Origin: Diplolepis rosae
Taxonomy: Eukaryota > Arthropoda > Insecta > Hymenoptera > Diplolepididae
Assembly: GCA_030998225.1 (NCBI GenBank)
Contig: JAPYXD010000522.1
Span: 5,766,001-5,830,000, forward strand
Length of the DNA stretch: 64,000 bases
Direction of reading: 5' to 3'
Shown here: one piece after another, positions 24,066 to 36,319 of the stretch
Layout of the letters: every line of letters starts with the position of its first letter
Position numbering within the stretch: position 1 is the stretch's first letter
The notes under the pieces: model-generated
The model's input: only the letters and a program-made list of their open reading frames with translations
Databases searched by the model: none
What the model was told of the DNA's origin: nothing
Position numbers and translations under genes: made by a program

Positions 24066-25746
24066 GGCAAGGTTCCTTAGAGTTTTGAAACCAAACTAGT
24101 GGTTTATGATCAGTTACTAGGGTAAATTTTCTTCCATATAAATAAGAACGGAAGTGAGTAACACAAAATATTATTACAAGTGCTTCTTTTTCATACGAGT
24201 CGTATTTTTTCTCAGTGTCACTTAAACTACGTGAAGCATACGCTATTGGCTTATTTGTACCTATTTTTCCTTCTGATAAAATACCTTCTATTGCAAATCC
24301 TGATGTGAGTATAAAATGTTGAGAAAAATCAGTTAGTTGTAAAAGTGTTTCTTAAAATAATTTTGCTTTTAGAATGTCGAAAGCTGCTTGTTGTTTTTTG
24401 TCCAATTAAAAGGTATATCTTTTTTTAGAAGTTGATTAAGAGGATTGGCAATTTTTGAAAATCCTTCGATAAATTTACGATAATATCCTGCTAATCTTAA
24501 AAATTGTTTGACATTTTTTTGTGTTTCTGGAACTTGAAATTCTTTTAGGGTTATTATTTTTTTAGTGTCCGGTCGAACTCCATTTTTATCAATGATATCA
24601 CCTAAATATCCTATCTCAGGTCGTAAAAATTCACATTTGTCTGGTTGTAAATGAAGGTTTGCTTTTTGAAAACGTTGTATTAAATTATTAAATTTTTTCT
24701 CATGTCATTATAGTATATCAGCAAATATGACTATGTCGTCAAGATATACAAAGTGTTCTGTTCCTATTAACGCAGTTTAAGTAATATCCATCAACCTTTG
24801 AAATATTGCAGGAGTGGTTTTTAAACCAAAAGGCATTCTATCAAGTTCATAATGGCCATGAGGTGTAGAAAATACAATTTTATGAGAGTCTTTTGGGTCC
24901 ACTTTTATATGGTGAAAACCAATAGCTAAATCGAATACTGAAAAATATCTGGCAGATCCGAGTGAATCGAGTATATCATTTATGTTAGCAAAACGTTAGT
25001 AGCTCCAAGTGGTTCTCCTGAGATTTAAAATCTGTCTGCACTGTTAATAATTAATCTTTTTACTTGTTCGTATTCGTCTTGATTCAAATTATCCAAACGA
25101 AGAAGTTTTTTGATATATTCTATTCTTTCTTCGCCTGTTATGTCACTCAATTTTTTAAAATTTCTTCATTGTCTTGTTACATTTTGAGAATCTCTTTCTT
25201 CAAAATCTTCCAAATTAATAGTCGGTATTGATATTGTTACTGGTATTTCGTTTGTATTCGCAAATTTGATATAAGCTTCACCCTTGCAATTGTTTACAAT
25301 TGCGTCTCCGGCGTAAATTCCTTTGCCAATATATAGTCAAGGTATGTAACCTTCGTTGTTTTCAATATTTTCAATTGAAATTTAAAAATGGCGTTAATGT
25401 TCTAGCTGGAATTATTGATATGTGTGTTGATTCAAATGGATACAGTTTATTTTGTATTTCTAGACACTTTGATACATAATTTATATTGAATTTATTTTCT
25501 CGAACAAATTCTGAACCTAGAACTCCGTCTTCATCGATTGCAACTTCATTAGAAATTATATTCAGTATTGCTGGATATCCTAAAATTTTTATTTGTACTT
25601 GTCTCATTGTGAAATGTGGCAAATCATTTCTTCCTGTGAGTTTCAACACTATTTTGTCATCTATTGGCAATTTAGGAGTAAACGGCATTTTGTTTAATCA
25701 AATTTCGACAAGCACCAGTATCTATCATCATGCGAGCAAGGCTTTG
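24066..25746 (-). pseudogene. Gypsy pol remnant: protease, reverse transcriptase, start of RNase H
   Basis: Minus strand order: ARMMIDTGACRNLIKQN (about 25745-25690) has the DTGA active site of a retroviral-type aspartic protease. The open piece at 25688-25371 covers the rest of the protease. A decayed stretch leads to DLAIGFHHIKVDPKD and MPFGLKTTPAIFQRLMD (about 24960-24790), and HFVYLDDIVIFADI (about 24750) carries the YLDD catalytic box. LAGYYRKFIEGFSKIANPL and TDHKPLVWFQNSKEPC (RNase H) follow, and the element stops abruptly at 24066. Stops and frameshifts are common. Gag is absent; integrase of the same family lies at 14480-16695 beyond duplication copy A. Confidence 0.88.
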
Positions 25747-25749
25747 AAG

Positions 25750-26198
25750 GCCTTCAGTGCATATCATTCTGAATTTAAACTGGACCAACTTTCGGTGAAA
25801 AATCTGATGAGACTAGACTATACTGGATTGGACTGACTTCTATTGGAACTCTTGCTTTTTATAGGACTTTGAAAGGTCAACTATGACGAGCTACATGCTA
25901 TGACAAGTTACATGTTATTACAAGTTACATGTTGTGGCTCTTATGAGTGTGACAAGTGCATGTAGTAGTGCGTTGGTACTGTAGGCTTCATTCACCTCCT
26001 CTGTGGGTCAGTCAATTTGTTATCATATGCGGGCATTATAACGACACATGGTAATTCCATATTGATCATTCTGTTGATCTGTAGATCTGGCTATAACTTC
26101 CTTCGATAAAATCACGCACGCTGTAATGCTGTCTTGATCCCTTCATTGGTTCTTTAATTTGTTTGTTACTCGAGGCGGTAGAGTCGCGGGACGTGACA
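25750..26198 (-). mobile_element. Gypsy 5' LTR fragment
   Basis: On the minus strand the LTR starts TGTCACGTCCCGCGACTC at 26198 and continues through AAAGAACCAATGAAGGGATC, a phrase shared with the + strand LTR fragment at 31506-32318. The CAGTCCAATCC-type repeats near 25830 match CAGTCCAGTCCAGTCC there. It then runs almost directly into protease sequence, so leader and gag are deleted. Confidence 0.75.
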
Positions 26199-26387
26199 GT
26201 ATCTTGTGTACATTATTTTAAAGAAGGTTCTTTTATTTTCGGTGATGTATGTATTTTTTCAAAATATGCATTTTACAACTGCGAATTCCAAATTATTATT
26301 ATGCCTAAGAAATTTACGTGAAATCTAAATCCTGTGTAGCTTTTTAAAATTTTATGTAATACACTTATCAAGACTTTTGTTGTTTAA

Positions 26388-26799
26388 GGGGTCATATACG
26401 TTGTGGTCGGTCGAAAAATCGAAAATTTTTTTATTGCTGCATCTGAAAGTACACATCCTCAAGAATGTTTCTCCAAATTTCCAAAAAGATCCGTGCGTAA
26501 AAAACTGAAATTCAATCTACATCTCTATACTAATAAAATTTTTTGGTTTTTATGATTTCAGTTGAGCTGCTGCACCGGAATCGTGCTAACCGCAAACATC
26601 TTCAAGAAAATTGCATTTCGGGGGGAGGGCAATAAGCCCGTCATTTCTTAATGTTTAATAATGCATAAGAGCATTTTTTGTACCTCATATTATGTTCTTT
26701 GAAAAAATCATAACTTGTATTCAATAAAATAATTGCTATATTATTTTTTAAAAATCTAAACTTTCCTCTAATGTTTCGCACCACAACTTATATAACCCC
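26388..26799. mobile_element. TTAA-flanked MITE (piggyBac type)
   Basis: The termini GGGGTCATATACGTTGTGG and CCACAACTTATATAACCCC are inverted repeats. They are flanked by TTAA at 26384-26387 and 26800-26803. The element is 412 bp with no ORF. TTAA duplication is the hallmark of piggyBac-type transposition. Confidence 0.8.
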
Positions 26800-27020
26800 T
26801 TAAATTTTCATGAAATCAACTCAATTTGAAAAACTTAAATGAAAAAGAAAGAAGTAATTATAAATGAATTAAGAGCAAATTATGGATCGAGAATTTATTA
26901 AACTTACAGAATCTATATAACTAGATTATGTGAAACTTGCAAATAATTTATATAAACAAGTGGATAATCATTAAAACAAATAGTGGTTAACACTGCGGAG
27001 CATGTGCGAAAGCATCGTGA

Positions 27021-27577
27021 CCCTAGCGGACCCGATTGAGAGAACGGTCATAGAATACTCTGACCGTTCTCTGACTGTTCTCTGACCGTTCTCTGACCTC
27101 GCATTATTATGGCTATGAACGATAAAAAACATTTAAAACATTGCAATTATGATTCTTCGATCAAATTTGAATTAGCAGGTGTAGGAATAAACACAATAAT
27201 TTTATCATTCAGAGATAAAAACTTGAAAAACATCGTATACCTCTCATTGAGGGCAGTGCAGTGGTTCACAATTGGCGGAACGTCTCCACCGTGAAGGTTT
27301 ACTATTGATGGAGACGTTCCGCAAATTGTGAACCACTGCACTGCCTTCAATGACAGGTACATGATATTTTCTTAGTTTTTATCGCTGAAAAATAAAATTA
27401 TTGTATTTATTTCTACGCCTTCTATTCCAAATTTTGCTACGGAATCATAATTGCAATGTTTTAAATGTTTTTTTATCGTTCTTAGCCATAATAATGCGAG
27501 GTCAGAGAACGGTCAGAAAACAGTCAGAGAACGGTCAGAGTATTCTATGACTGTTCTCTCAACCGGATCCGCTAGGG
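27021..27577. mobile_element. Palindromic element, CCCTAGCG family, member 1
   Basis: The ends CCCTAGCGGACCCGATTGAG and its mirrored partner TCAACCGGATCCGCTAGGG (to 27577) are inverted. The arms contain repeated GAGAACGGTCA words and meet at a centre with GGCAGTGCAGTGGTTCACA and its complement. It is 557 bp. A second member with the same ends and the same central motif is at 60988-63388. No ORF is credible. Confidence 0.75.
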
Positions 27578-27993
27578 GACGAACAGACAAAACATGATCA
27601 AACATGATTACAGTACGATAAATTTTTAAAATCACTAGTCCATCAGTGGAAGCCACTAGTTTGGATTTAGGAAGTACTAAAATAAACTGTAATTGTATTT
27701 TGAATGTAAATGCAAAAATAATATTATGTGAGAAAATTCGAAATCATGATATGACGAAAATATATACGAGTATATAAACGCGAGTGTCATAATGAGAATG
27801 TATTCCTCAAAGTCGAAGCAACTTTGAGAAAATTTAAATCATATTTCTTGTTTTTTAGTTTAATTAACTTTTAAATAGTCATTATAAATACCTTGATTCA
27901 CAAAAAGTTTTCAAGTCTTTTTGTAATTTTCGTCGAGTTTGTCACAATATTGTAACTTTCTTGGTAATAGTAATAAATATAAAAAACCAGTAC

Positions 27994-28114
27994 CTTCTCA
28001 TATGATGAGAATGTAATAGCAGCACAAGGTGTTTTTATATCTAATCCGCTTTGTTCATAAAACTGCAACTTGGAAACTATAGCATAATTTCTGCCCAGTA
28101 TCTGATAAATATAG
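27994..28114 (-). pseudogene. Possible decayed protease-type exon upstream of SPH copy A
   Basis: Minus strand, acceptor TAAAG at 28116-28115 and donor GTACTGG after 27994. The open reading contains GRNYAIVSKLQFYEQSG and TPCAAITFSSYEK, which resembles the stretch just before the catalytic histidine in clip-type serine proteases. The copy B counterpart (about 48435-48560) has an in-frame TGA and has lost the cysteine. It lies 5' of the SPH signal exon, so it is not part of the SPH model. Recognition is weak. Confidence 0.3.
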
Positions 28115-29284
28115 CTTTACATAATGATAAGAAAAAAAGAAGTAGGTTTTGATGATAAGTAATAGGCACATCAAATCAAATCTTAAAAAAATGTTATCAG
28201 ATTTCTCTTCTGAAAGTTGTGATTTCTAAATAAAATAGAAGAAGAAACTTTAAAAACACATTATTCATTGCAATTCTATTAATTTTATTCATTGTTGTAC
28301 AAAAACATTTTTTTATTTTAGATTTATTTATTTTCAATGTTTTTATATTAAAGATACGATTTCAAAACTACTTTTTATACATAATCAAAGATCTAATACT
28401 TCTCCCTTCTGTTACTTTTATTTGATATTATGCAGGTTGTTGACGGCCTTGAAATAATTTTCTTGAAATAGATATAAGGTCCTTCTCCACAGTCACGAGC
28501 TGTCGGAAAATATCAAATATTTAAATTTCTCATCAATAATTCAGGTTTATTTTTCGTAGCTACGCAATCTCAAACTAATATAACAGTTTTTCTTAAACTT
28601 TTAGAACTAAAAGAAATTTTTAAATTTTTAAAAAAGCGTGGTGGCTTTTTCTAAACATCATAAGAGAATAGAATTTTAAAAATCTGCCCGTTTCGCATGC
28701 AGCTCGAAAATTTGGGTGCGCCTAGGGCACACGTTTTATTCGTCACGCTTCGCGCTCCAATCTGTTCAGACCTCCCACTTCTCGCTCGGTCATATGTTTT
28801 TCGCATTCTTATAATTTGATACTAAAACTCTAGTCAATTTGATAATTTTTGTGAATGTAAACAAAATTATCTCGCATTGATTTGGTACAAAATGGGATTT
28901 TTCTATTGATAACGTTTTATACTATTAAAAAGAGAAGTACGTATCCGCCGAAAAAATAATCAACGGTAAGCATATAAATTATTTATTAATCATGCAAAAA
29001 CCTTACGCTAAATATGGTAAGTATAATCTTTAAAATAAATGCAATTGACATACGTAGAAACTCATATATATTTATTGTATCAGAAATATTAAAAATACAT
29101 TGGAACGAATTATCGAAATTGTCTACTTTAGTTATTGCAGTATTTTATAACATAACAGTCTTACTGATACGTATTCAGTTTTTTTTAAGCTTTGCAATAA
29201 ATTAGAGAACTATTAATTATGATCACAGTATAAATTATAAGGTAAGTTAACTTATTTCTGAAAATATAGTGTGCTAAATTATAT

Positions 29285-30487
29285 TTCCCGGTCCTGCATT
29301 GGTTTCTTCAGAAACCGATCAGGGGGCCTTAGAACAGGCGACCAGGCGCGTCTTCGGGTTGCGGATAGAGGGGCCCTATACCGAGGGTTACTGCTGAACA
29401 CGATTACAAATCTAAATAAGCAGTCACGGACAATGCTCCAGGAATGGTCCCGTAGGAATAACCCACAAGCCAAGGCGTTAACTGCCGTGCCGAGGGCTGC
29501 ATGGCAACAGGAAGTGGTGTCTTACACAGTGTCTCTAGGAAACCAGGCCATCTCCTAGAGTGTTGAGGCCTTACCCCTGCATGCAGGGCTCTGCAGTGGC
29601 GGATCGAATACTCCCCTAGCTAATCGTGGGAATAAGATGGAGTACGAAAATTCAAATAAAATATTGTGCGAAGAGTTGTTTTGGGGAGAAGTGGATGTGG
29701 TGAAGGAGCCCTTGGAGGATAAATCTCAAGCTAGACGACACCGGGATGAGATGCATAAGAGGCATGGAGTGGAGTTGATCCGGTTGCAGAAGGTGGTAGT
29801 AGCCCTGCAGGAAATGGAGAATTTCTGCAAGACCAAAAAAACATGTTCTTGCCAATCAGGAACGGTATCAGTAGAAGGGAAAACCAAAGCTGGAGACAAG
29901 GAAACCAGAGCAGCCAAGGTGGGTACGCTCCAAGGCAGTACTTATAGAGCCAGCAGAGGGAGTCAGCTACGAGGCGATCCTTAAAAACCTAAAGAACAGA
30001 GTAAACTCGAGGAACTAGGGGTTATGATCAGCGGAGTTAGAGAGACCAGGACAAAAGATCTCCTGGTCGAAATAAAGTGTGCCGTGAAGGACAGAGGGAG
30101 ATTGGACTCCACCTTCCGTGACGTAGTTGAAGAGACCGGGTCAGTCCGTCACCTCGTCCCCACGATCGAGGTGAAAATATTGGACATAGATCCCACTGTG
30201 GAGGCCAGAGAAATAGCTATGGCAGTCAGAAGTTCCCTGCGGGAAGAACCGTCATCGGACGTAAAAGTGTCCCTGACGAGGAAGCCCTTCATAGGCACGA
30301 AGAAGGCCTTTGTCAGAATGGAGGAAGTGCGAGCCTTGATGCTGCTCAAAGAGACCCACATTAATATCGGGTGAATTTCCTGCAGGGTCTGCAAAAAAAC
30401 GGAGATCAACAATGTCATCGCTGCCCCGGTTTTGGCCATATGGCGGTCAAATGCCGGGGGCCCGATAGAAGAAGGAAATGCTGGAGT
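29285..30487 (+). pseudogene. R1-like non-LTR retrotransposon, 5' region and ORF1 (gag)
   Basis: GC content rises sharply here. The plus strand has a leader (29285-29636) and open pieces at 29637-29984 and 30024-30374 with a helical, charged N-terminal half. Near 30405-30487 comes CHRCPGFGHMAVKC and a following CWSC. These are CX2CX4HX4C zinc knuckles typical of the ORF1 protein of R1-clade elements, which binds the element RNA. Frames change at about 29985 and 30375, and the element ends abruptly at about 30487 before ORF2. Loss of the 3' part is unusual for a LINE insertion and suggests later deletion. Confidence 0.75.
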
Positions 30488-30861
30488 TGCGTTATTTATA
30501 TTATAGTTCTACAATTATGCACATAAATAGTTAATAACAACTTTTCAAAATCGTATTTTGTATTAAACAAGCTATCAAAAGTTTTATTCGGAAAAATTAT
30601 TGATAGTTTTATTCAAAATCAGAAGGCATATTTTACGTGTTTTTGACTACTTGCATATTGATTCCGAATCCAAAAAATCAACAATCGATTTAAACTTTTG
30701 ATGGCTTGTTTCCTTCAAAATACAATTCCCCACATTTTCATCTAAATAAAATTCGATTAAGAGATGTTTAAAATACATGGTATCTCTTTATACATCATTA
30801 AGATTCTTTACATTTACCTGCCACTCCATTCACTTCGTAAGCATGAAAATGTTCATCAAAA

Positions 30862-33137
30862 GACCTAGGTGGGTTTCCATGTATAAACGGGCCCCAACCC
30901 AAATGAGATCGAGTATCAAGTATTCAACGGCATTTGCCATAGGATTGTTTTGTGCAAATTTTCAACCCGATAGCCGCCATATTAGATGAGTAATCGCTGA
31001 TTATGCAAATTTCGTTTTTTGCATTTTTTACCTCAACTAATAATTGGGAAAATATGAAAAAATTTACAGCATGTAGTCTTATCAAGGGAAACTTTTGTAA
31101 ATTTTTCGCGAATTTTCGCGCGCAAAATACGCAAAGAAAAAAATTGCAAAAATTTTTGCTTACAATTTTTTTTTATGAAAAAATCCGGGAACAAAGTTCA
31201 GTTTTTTGTCAATAATATGTCTACTAAAGACGCGTATGTCATGACTTTTTTAGATTTTTAATAAATGTGGACGACACTTTAAAATTCGACAATGTCCAAT
31301 ATCGGCGGTTTCAATGGTACTCGTAGTTGGAAATGTATCATTGCCGGTTTTTATTGTAGACGTTATTCATTCAACCGGTGATATACTCGCATTCATGATA
31401 CTTTTCTTGATAATTTTTTTAAATTCTATATCACTATAATCATTTTTTTAATTTTTCGCGAACCTTTCTACCCGTAATTCGTTTTGGATAAGATAGCAAA
31501 AACTTAAGGAACCAATGAAGGGATCAAGGTAAGATTATCGCGTGTGTGATTATATCGACTCAAGATACAGCAAGATCTAATAAGAAATAGAAAGATCGTT
31601 AAAATCGAAGGGCAGATTCAGATAGAATTGATAAATTTGGCTGTGACATTAATGCCAGGTAATAAATTTCATCGCAGCGTGAGTCATCGGGAAGGCAACT
31701 CATCCGATATTAAGCTTAAATACTAAATATGGAAAAGGTGGTACACCTTGTTCCTTACTCCCACCATAGTCGACCCTTCAAAGGTCTATAAAATGCGAAA
31801 GTTCCAATAGAAGTCAGTCCAGTCCAGTCCAGTCCACTCAGTGCACTTCAGTCCAGCCTCATCAAATTATTCACCGCTAGTCGGATCAGTTCTAATTCGA
31901 CGCCAAATTCAACGACTGTAAAAAGTGAAGGGGAATCGCCTTCCAAATTCTCTCTAAAACCTGGGATCAGAGAATCGACTATCTTAACCGGCAGGTCTAC
32001 AAATTTCCGATCTGACTGAAATGATCTCAACGTCTACAAATGAGGAGTCAAGTATTCGCATCCAATCTACTGGACTCATTTCATCACCGACCAATTTCCA
32101 AGTCAGGCTAATTACTAAGTATTTCAACTTTTATATATTCATGTCCATATTTTCCATGGTGCTTACTCAAAATACTTTTATTATTAATAAATATATTTTA
32201 TATGATTAATCCTTCTCATTTACTGACTATTCCTTATCTCTTAGAGAGGATCCTTCCGATCCTTACATAAAACGAGGAGATCCTTGAAGGAGAGAAATGT
32301 TACGTTTCTGACGTAACAGTATTAAGAAATGTAGTAAGAATGTTATAATAAGTGTTAAAGCAATGAAATGGTGTTCCTTACTATCTAAATTGTTGGAGAA
32401 TCTGAGTAAATTAAATAATATGATTTTTTTCTAGACTTATTTTCCGCTAACAAAATTGATTTCGGTCACTGATTTTCATTTATGATCAAACGGCATGCAG
32501 AAGTTTTTTCTATCTTATCCAACACAAAATGCGGGTAGAAAGGTTCGCGAAAAAATGAATGTAGATGTCTCTGGATAAATCAGAGTTCAATCTTCCACAT
32601 TTTTCCAATTACCAGTTCCACTAAAAACTGCAAAAACAGATTTTGCATAATCAGCGAATATTGACTTAATATAGCTGTAATAGAATTAAAATCAATTAAA
32701 AATTATTTGTTTAGAATAACGCCTATAACACAAACCAGCAATGATACATTTCCAACGACGAATACCATTGAAACCGCCGATTTTGGACGTTATCAAGAGC
32801 TTTTTTCTCGTATTTTTTTATCAAAAAAATTGCAAGCACGAATTTTGTCAATTGTTTTCTTTGAGAATTTCATGCGCAAAAATTTGCGAAAAATTTACAG
32901 AAGTTTCTCTTGATAAGTTTAAATGCTGTGAATTATTTCAGACTTTCCCAACTATTAGTTGAGGTAAAAAATGCAAAAACGGAATTTGCATAATCAGCGA
33001 TAACTTATCCAATATGTCGGCTATCGGGTTGAAAATTTGCACAAAACAATCCTATGGCAAATGCCTTTGAATACTTGATACTAGATCTCATTTGAGTTGG
33101 GGGCCGTTTTTATATGGAAACCCGGCTAGGCCCTTTT
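30862..33137. mobile_element. 2.3-kb palindrome with an LTR in its loop
   Basis: The arms 30862-31505 and 32490-33137 are reverse complements over about 640 bp. For example, GGGTTTCCATGTATAAAC mirrors GTTTTTATATGGAAACCC, and AACCCGATAGCCGCCATATT mirrors AATATGTCGGCTATCGGGTT. The loop contains a gypsy LTR fragment (31506-32318) and about 170 bases of AT-rich sequence. The ORFs in the arms are mirror images without motifs. Non-autonomous palindromic element. Confidence 0.75.
31506..32318 (+). mobile_element. Gypsy LTR fragment (3' part)
   Basis: It shares GGAACCAATGAAGGGATCAA with the LTR at 25750-26198 and ends ACGTAACA, an LTR 3' terminus. A TATA box in GTCTATAAAATGCG (about 31783) is followed by a CAGTCCAGTCCAGTCCAGTCC-type run (31815-31835) where transcription would start. 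The 5' end is missing. It is 813 bp and inserted in the loop of the palindrome. Confidence 0.7.
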
Positions 33138-33204
33138 ATAGTGACTAGAGGCATAATAAGGAAGTGCACCACGTCTTTGATTATGTATACCGAACAAATC
33201 TTAC

Positions 33205-33567
33205 CAAGTGTTGGATTTGGAGTCTCGATTTTAGTTACAACTATAGTTCCCGGAGTATAATTCGTACCCCATATGTTTGCCCATTTCACACAAGTTATTC
33301 CTTTCGGATCTTTGTGACTGGGGAAGAATAATTTATAATGTAGTCGAGAAAATCGATAATTAGGAATGACAGGACCAACGGTATAATCACAATCAATACA
33401 ATTATTTTCAAGAAAATAAGAAACTTTTAATTGATGTTTCACAGCTAAAGTGTGAGGAAGGTTTACTTTGCTGCAAGAAACATTAGATGTATTTTATGAC
33501 TCTTTATGTTTTGATTCATACATCGTCGATGGACAGTTGTCTACAGGTTCCAACCAGGCTATCAACT
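33205..33567 (-). CDS. Two candidate exons of an unidentified cysteine-containing secreted-type protein
   Basis: Minus strand. Exon 33567-33522 (after TTATCCAG; LIAWLEPVDNCPST) joins in phase to 33470-33205 (after TTTCTTGCAG, donor GTAAGA). The second exon holds VSYFLENNCIDCDYTVGP, then KGITCVKWANIWGTNYTPGT. The cysteine spacing and PGT loosely recall the region before the catalytic domain of insect modular serine proteases, but I cannot assign a family. The donor GTATGA of the first exon is weak. The second exon ends in phase 1, compatible with SPH copy A exon 2 about 10 kb downstream, so it could belong to that gene. Otherwise it is a relic. Confidence 0.35.
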
Positions 33568-33779
33568 CTGGATAATATAGTAAAAAATGACATTTTGTTT
33601 AAAACTTTCTTTGAAAATATCGAGGTACATAGTATGATGTTCCGTTGATAAATGTTTCAACAATGCGGAATATGTGTGTGCGCAATTTAACGTGTCACAA
33701 TTTATTCAAATACTATGAAGGAAAGACGACTAACAATCAAACGCGTTGATCGCTACTAATAATTGGAACACAAAGTCAA

Positions 33780-34200
33780 ACGCGCAACGTACCTCTTTAA
33801 CCTATCAGGATGAAACAAGAAGAAGGAACTCAGAGGGTTCCAACTCTGAGGACTCCGTGTAACATGAAATTTTAGTGTCGCCCTCCCGATGAACTAGCTA
33901 CTCCGCCTTAATCCACCGTCCCACCTCCGTACTGCACTGTCCCACCACCGCACTGCACGTGCACCTTATCCGGGTGGTGGGAGCAAAATACCGAAAGGAA
34001 TACGTTGAAAAGAGAGGGGCGTGCGGGAGAGGTAGTGAGAAGCGGGGAGAAGAAACTAGCATGATTTCGCCGGAGTTGGAACCCCCTGAAGGATCTCATG
34101 GGCCATTCAGTCTTTTTATTAACTGCCACCCTTAATTTCTCTCACCTCTCCGTTTCCCCCGTTCTTACCCCCTTGTGACCCTTACTCCATTAAACAGTCC
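33780..34200. other. GC-rich patch with weak inverted ends
   Basis: GAGGGTTCCAACTCTGAGG (about 33834) is mirrored by CCGGAGTTGGAACCCCCTG (about 34072). Between them is C-rich sequence with CCGTCCCACC / CTGTCCCACC repeats. Possibly a MITE. The 73-residue minus-strand ORF here is not convincing. Confidence 0.35.
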
Positions 34201-34258
34201 TTGCATCGCCTTGCTTCATAGTCATACGGCCACGGACAGTCTCCAGGTGTAGCGTATA

Positions 34259-35016
34259 AAGGGTTTCCCAATAGGGGTGATATGATTTTGAATGTCCCTA
34301 TCGGGCTCATTTGAACTGAAATTTTTGACGTCTGCTGTCAGTTGTCATCAGTAAGGTTTGCCATTTAATCATGAGTAGTTTCACGCTTCCACAACGTTTG
34401 GAAATTGTCCAATTATTTTATCAAAATTCGAGAAGTTTTGTCGGTGTTCAAAGAGCATATCGTGCAAAATATGGTCGTCATTCTGCTCCATCCGCGCTCT
34501 CAATTCGTCGAATAATCGACAAGTTGGAGAGTGAATTTACTCTATTGGATACTAAGCCTAAAAATCGTATGCGTACCGCACGTTCTACACAGAATATAGC
34601 CGCCGTACAAGCCAGTATCGAGGAAAACCGTGAATTGTCCGTGCCACGCCGATCTCAGGAATTGGGCCTGTCCAGGATGACTACCTGGCGTATTTTGCGA
34701 TTGGATCTTGGCCTGCATCCCTATAAGATCATTCTGGCCCAAGAACTGAAGCCTAATGACCATCGTTTGCGTCGGGAGTTCGCGGATTGGGCTCTGGAAT
34801 CAATTGAAAATCATCCCAATTTTCATCAAAAAAATCATCTTTTCTGATGAGGCGCATTTTTGGCTCAAGTCTCGGGGGACATTTGGCCGATATATTGTTT
34901 AAATCATAAATGGCATAGAATATCCAATATAATAAAAAAGATTTCGATCAATTCCGAATGAATATTCAGTGTTTTTTTTCAATTTCAAAACATATCACCC
35001 TTATTGGGAAACCCTT
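34259..35016 (+). mobile_element. Tc1/mariner deletion derivative, copy 1 (758 bp)
   Basis: The inverted ends AAGGGTTTCCCAATAGGGGT and its complement finish ATTGGGAAACCCTT. They are flanked by TA (34257-34258 and 35017-35018). A 158-residue ORF (34371-34847) carries the two helix-turn-helix regions of a Tc1/mariner-superfamily transposase: MSSFTLPQRLEIVQLFYQNS, then a RRSQELGLSRMTTWRIL motif. The next block reads KIIFSDEAHFWL in another frame, the first catalytic aspartate, after which the rest of the catalytic domain is deleted. It can bind DNA at best; non-autonomous. A near-identical copy of exactly the same length is at 57031-57788. Confidence 0.9.
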
Positions 35017-35029
35017 TATGTGTGTATGT

Positions 35030-35235
35030 GTATGTGTGTGTGTCTTTAAAGAAGGGAGAATTCAAGAAAGTGGGAAAATCAAGAGAGGTGACAATTTTGA
35101 TGAGAGGAAGAGAGAAGTTTCGAGACGAAAAGAAAGGTGGACAGAAAGAGAGAGAGGAAGAGAAAGGGGGAGACTGAAAGGGTGAGAAGAACGGAGAGAT
35201 GGTGATAGATGATACTATGGCGTGGGAAATGAGAG
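35030..35235 (+). repeat. (TG)n and GA-rich low-complexity tract
   Basis: A TGTGTGTATG run is followed by about 150 bases of purine-rich GAGAGGAAGAGAGA-like sequence. The ORFs on both strands here are low-complexity artefacts. Confidence 0.85.
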
Positions 35236-35239
35236 ATGT

Positions 35240-36237
35240 GTACGGATGACATCCGTGCACGTAAAAATCATTTTACCCTTTTTTGAGCATGACTTGTTTG
35301 AGGCCCTCCGGTAAATCACGGCCTCAGCCAGGCTGAGCACGTAAAGTTTGACCGCCAGCATGGGGATTTTTCCCTCACGCAGGGAGACTTAGCGTGCAAG
35401 GATCTTTTTATTTTTCAATAACGAACTTTCCTTTATTTACAGCCGACATGTGTTCCATTATTTCATTTGGCCACCTAAGTTAAATTGAGCTCGTTTAACA
35501 TAGATATTATCAATCCTATCAATAAATTGGACCAATTTTGAGAAAATTTTTATTTCAGTTATTCGATTATTTAGTTTAATTTCCTCTGTATTATGAAACA
35601 TATTTTTACGAATATTTTTATTCGAAAAATGCTTTTTTACTGCAGAAATTCAAAAATAAGATCACTTCACATACAATTCCAATGTAAGTAATGCCCTCAG
35701 TGTTCGACGAAGTGGAGTTATTTGGCCATGAAGTGAAAATACCTAATACTCGCATGTAACGTACGTCGCACGGTCAAAATTTGAATTTTGGATGGCATCA
35801 ACGTCGAAATTTTACAAAAATCGAAAACAATAACTCAGTTTCAAATCATGACATTAGTAATATTGAGTCGGCTTCATTTACGCAAACAGTTTTCTCTACA
35901 GAAAGTCTTTTTTTTTTAATTCAAAGATTTGTTTTAATGAGAAACTAAAAACGGAAAATATCTTTTAAACTTTGGTTCCTGATTGAAACAAATCTTTGCT
36001 TTTTATTGCAAACAACACTTTCTGTTTGAAAAAATTTTTGTATAAATGAAACGGATAGAATTGGGTCAGTACTATTGTCAGTGATAAAAAAGTACAATTT
36101 AGAAAAAGATTTCGTCACAGTGTTTTAAAGTAATAAAAATGAACATTAAGGTACACTATCGGGTGAAATCTCATTACCAACTAAAAAAATGTCTGTCACG
36201 CTAACTGCAAAAATCAAAACTCCAACAACCTTATATT
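35240..36237. other. Unannotated stretch
   Basis: 35265-35405 is a GC-richer patch (GGCCTCAGCCAGGCTGAGC is a short perfect hairpin) that may be an old repeat. The remainder is AT-rich and without recognised features. Confidence 0.4.
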
Positions 36238-36319
36238 TCTTGTGATTTATTTACGTGGGAACAGAGGTTTGAACAGTAGTAAGTACTTTGAAATAAGTTT
36301 TTGACATAGATGCGTAAAT

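Noticed and set aside
35265..35405. Possible tRNA-derived SINE
   Set aside because: A short hairpin is present, but no cloverleaf, no clear A/B boxes and no second copy.
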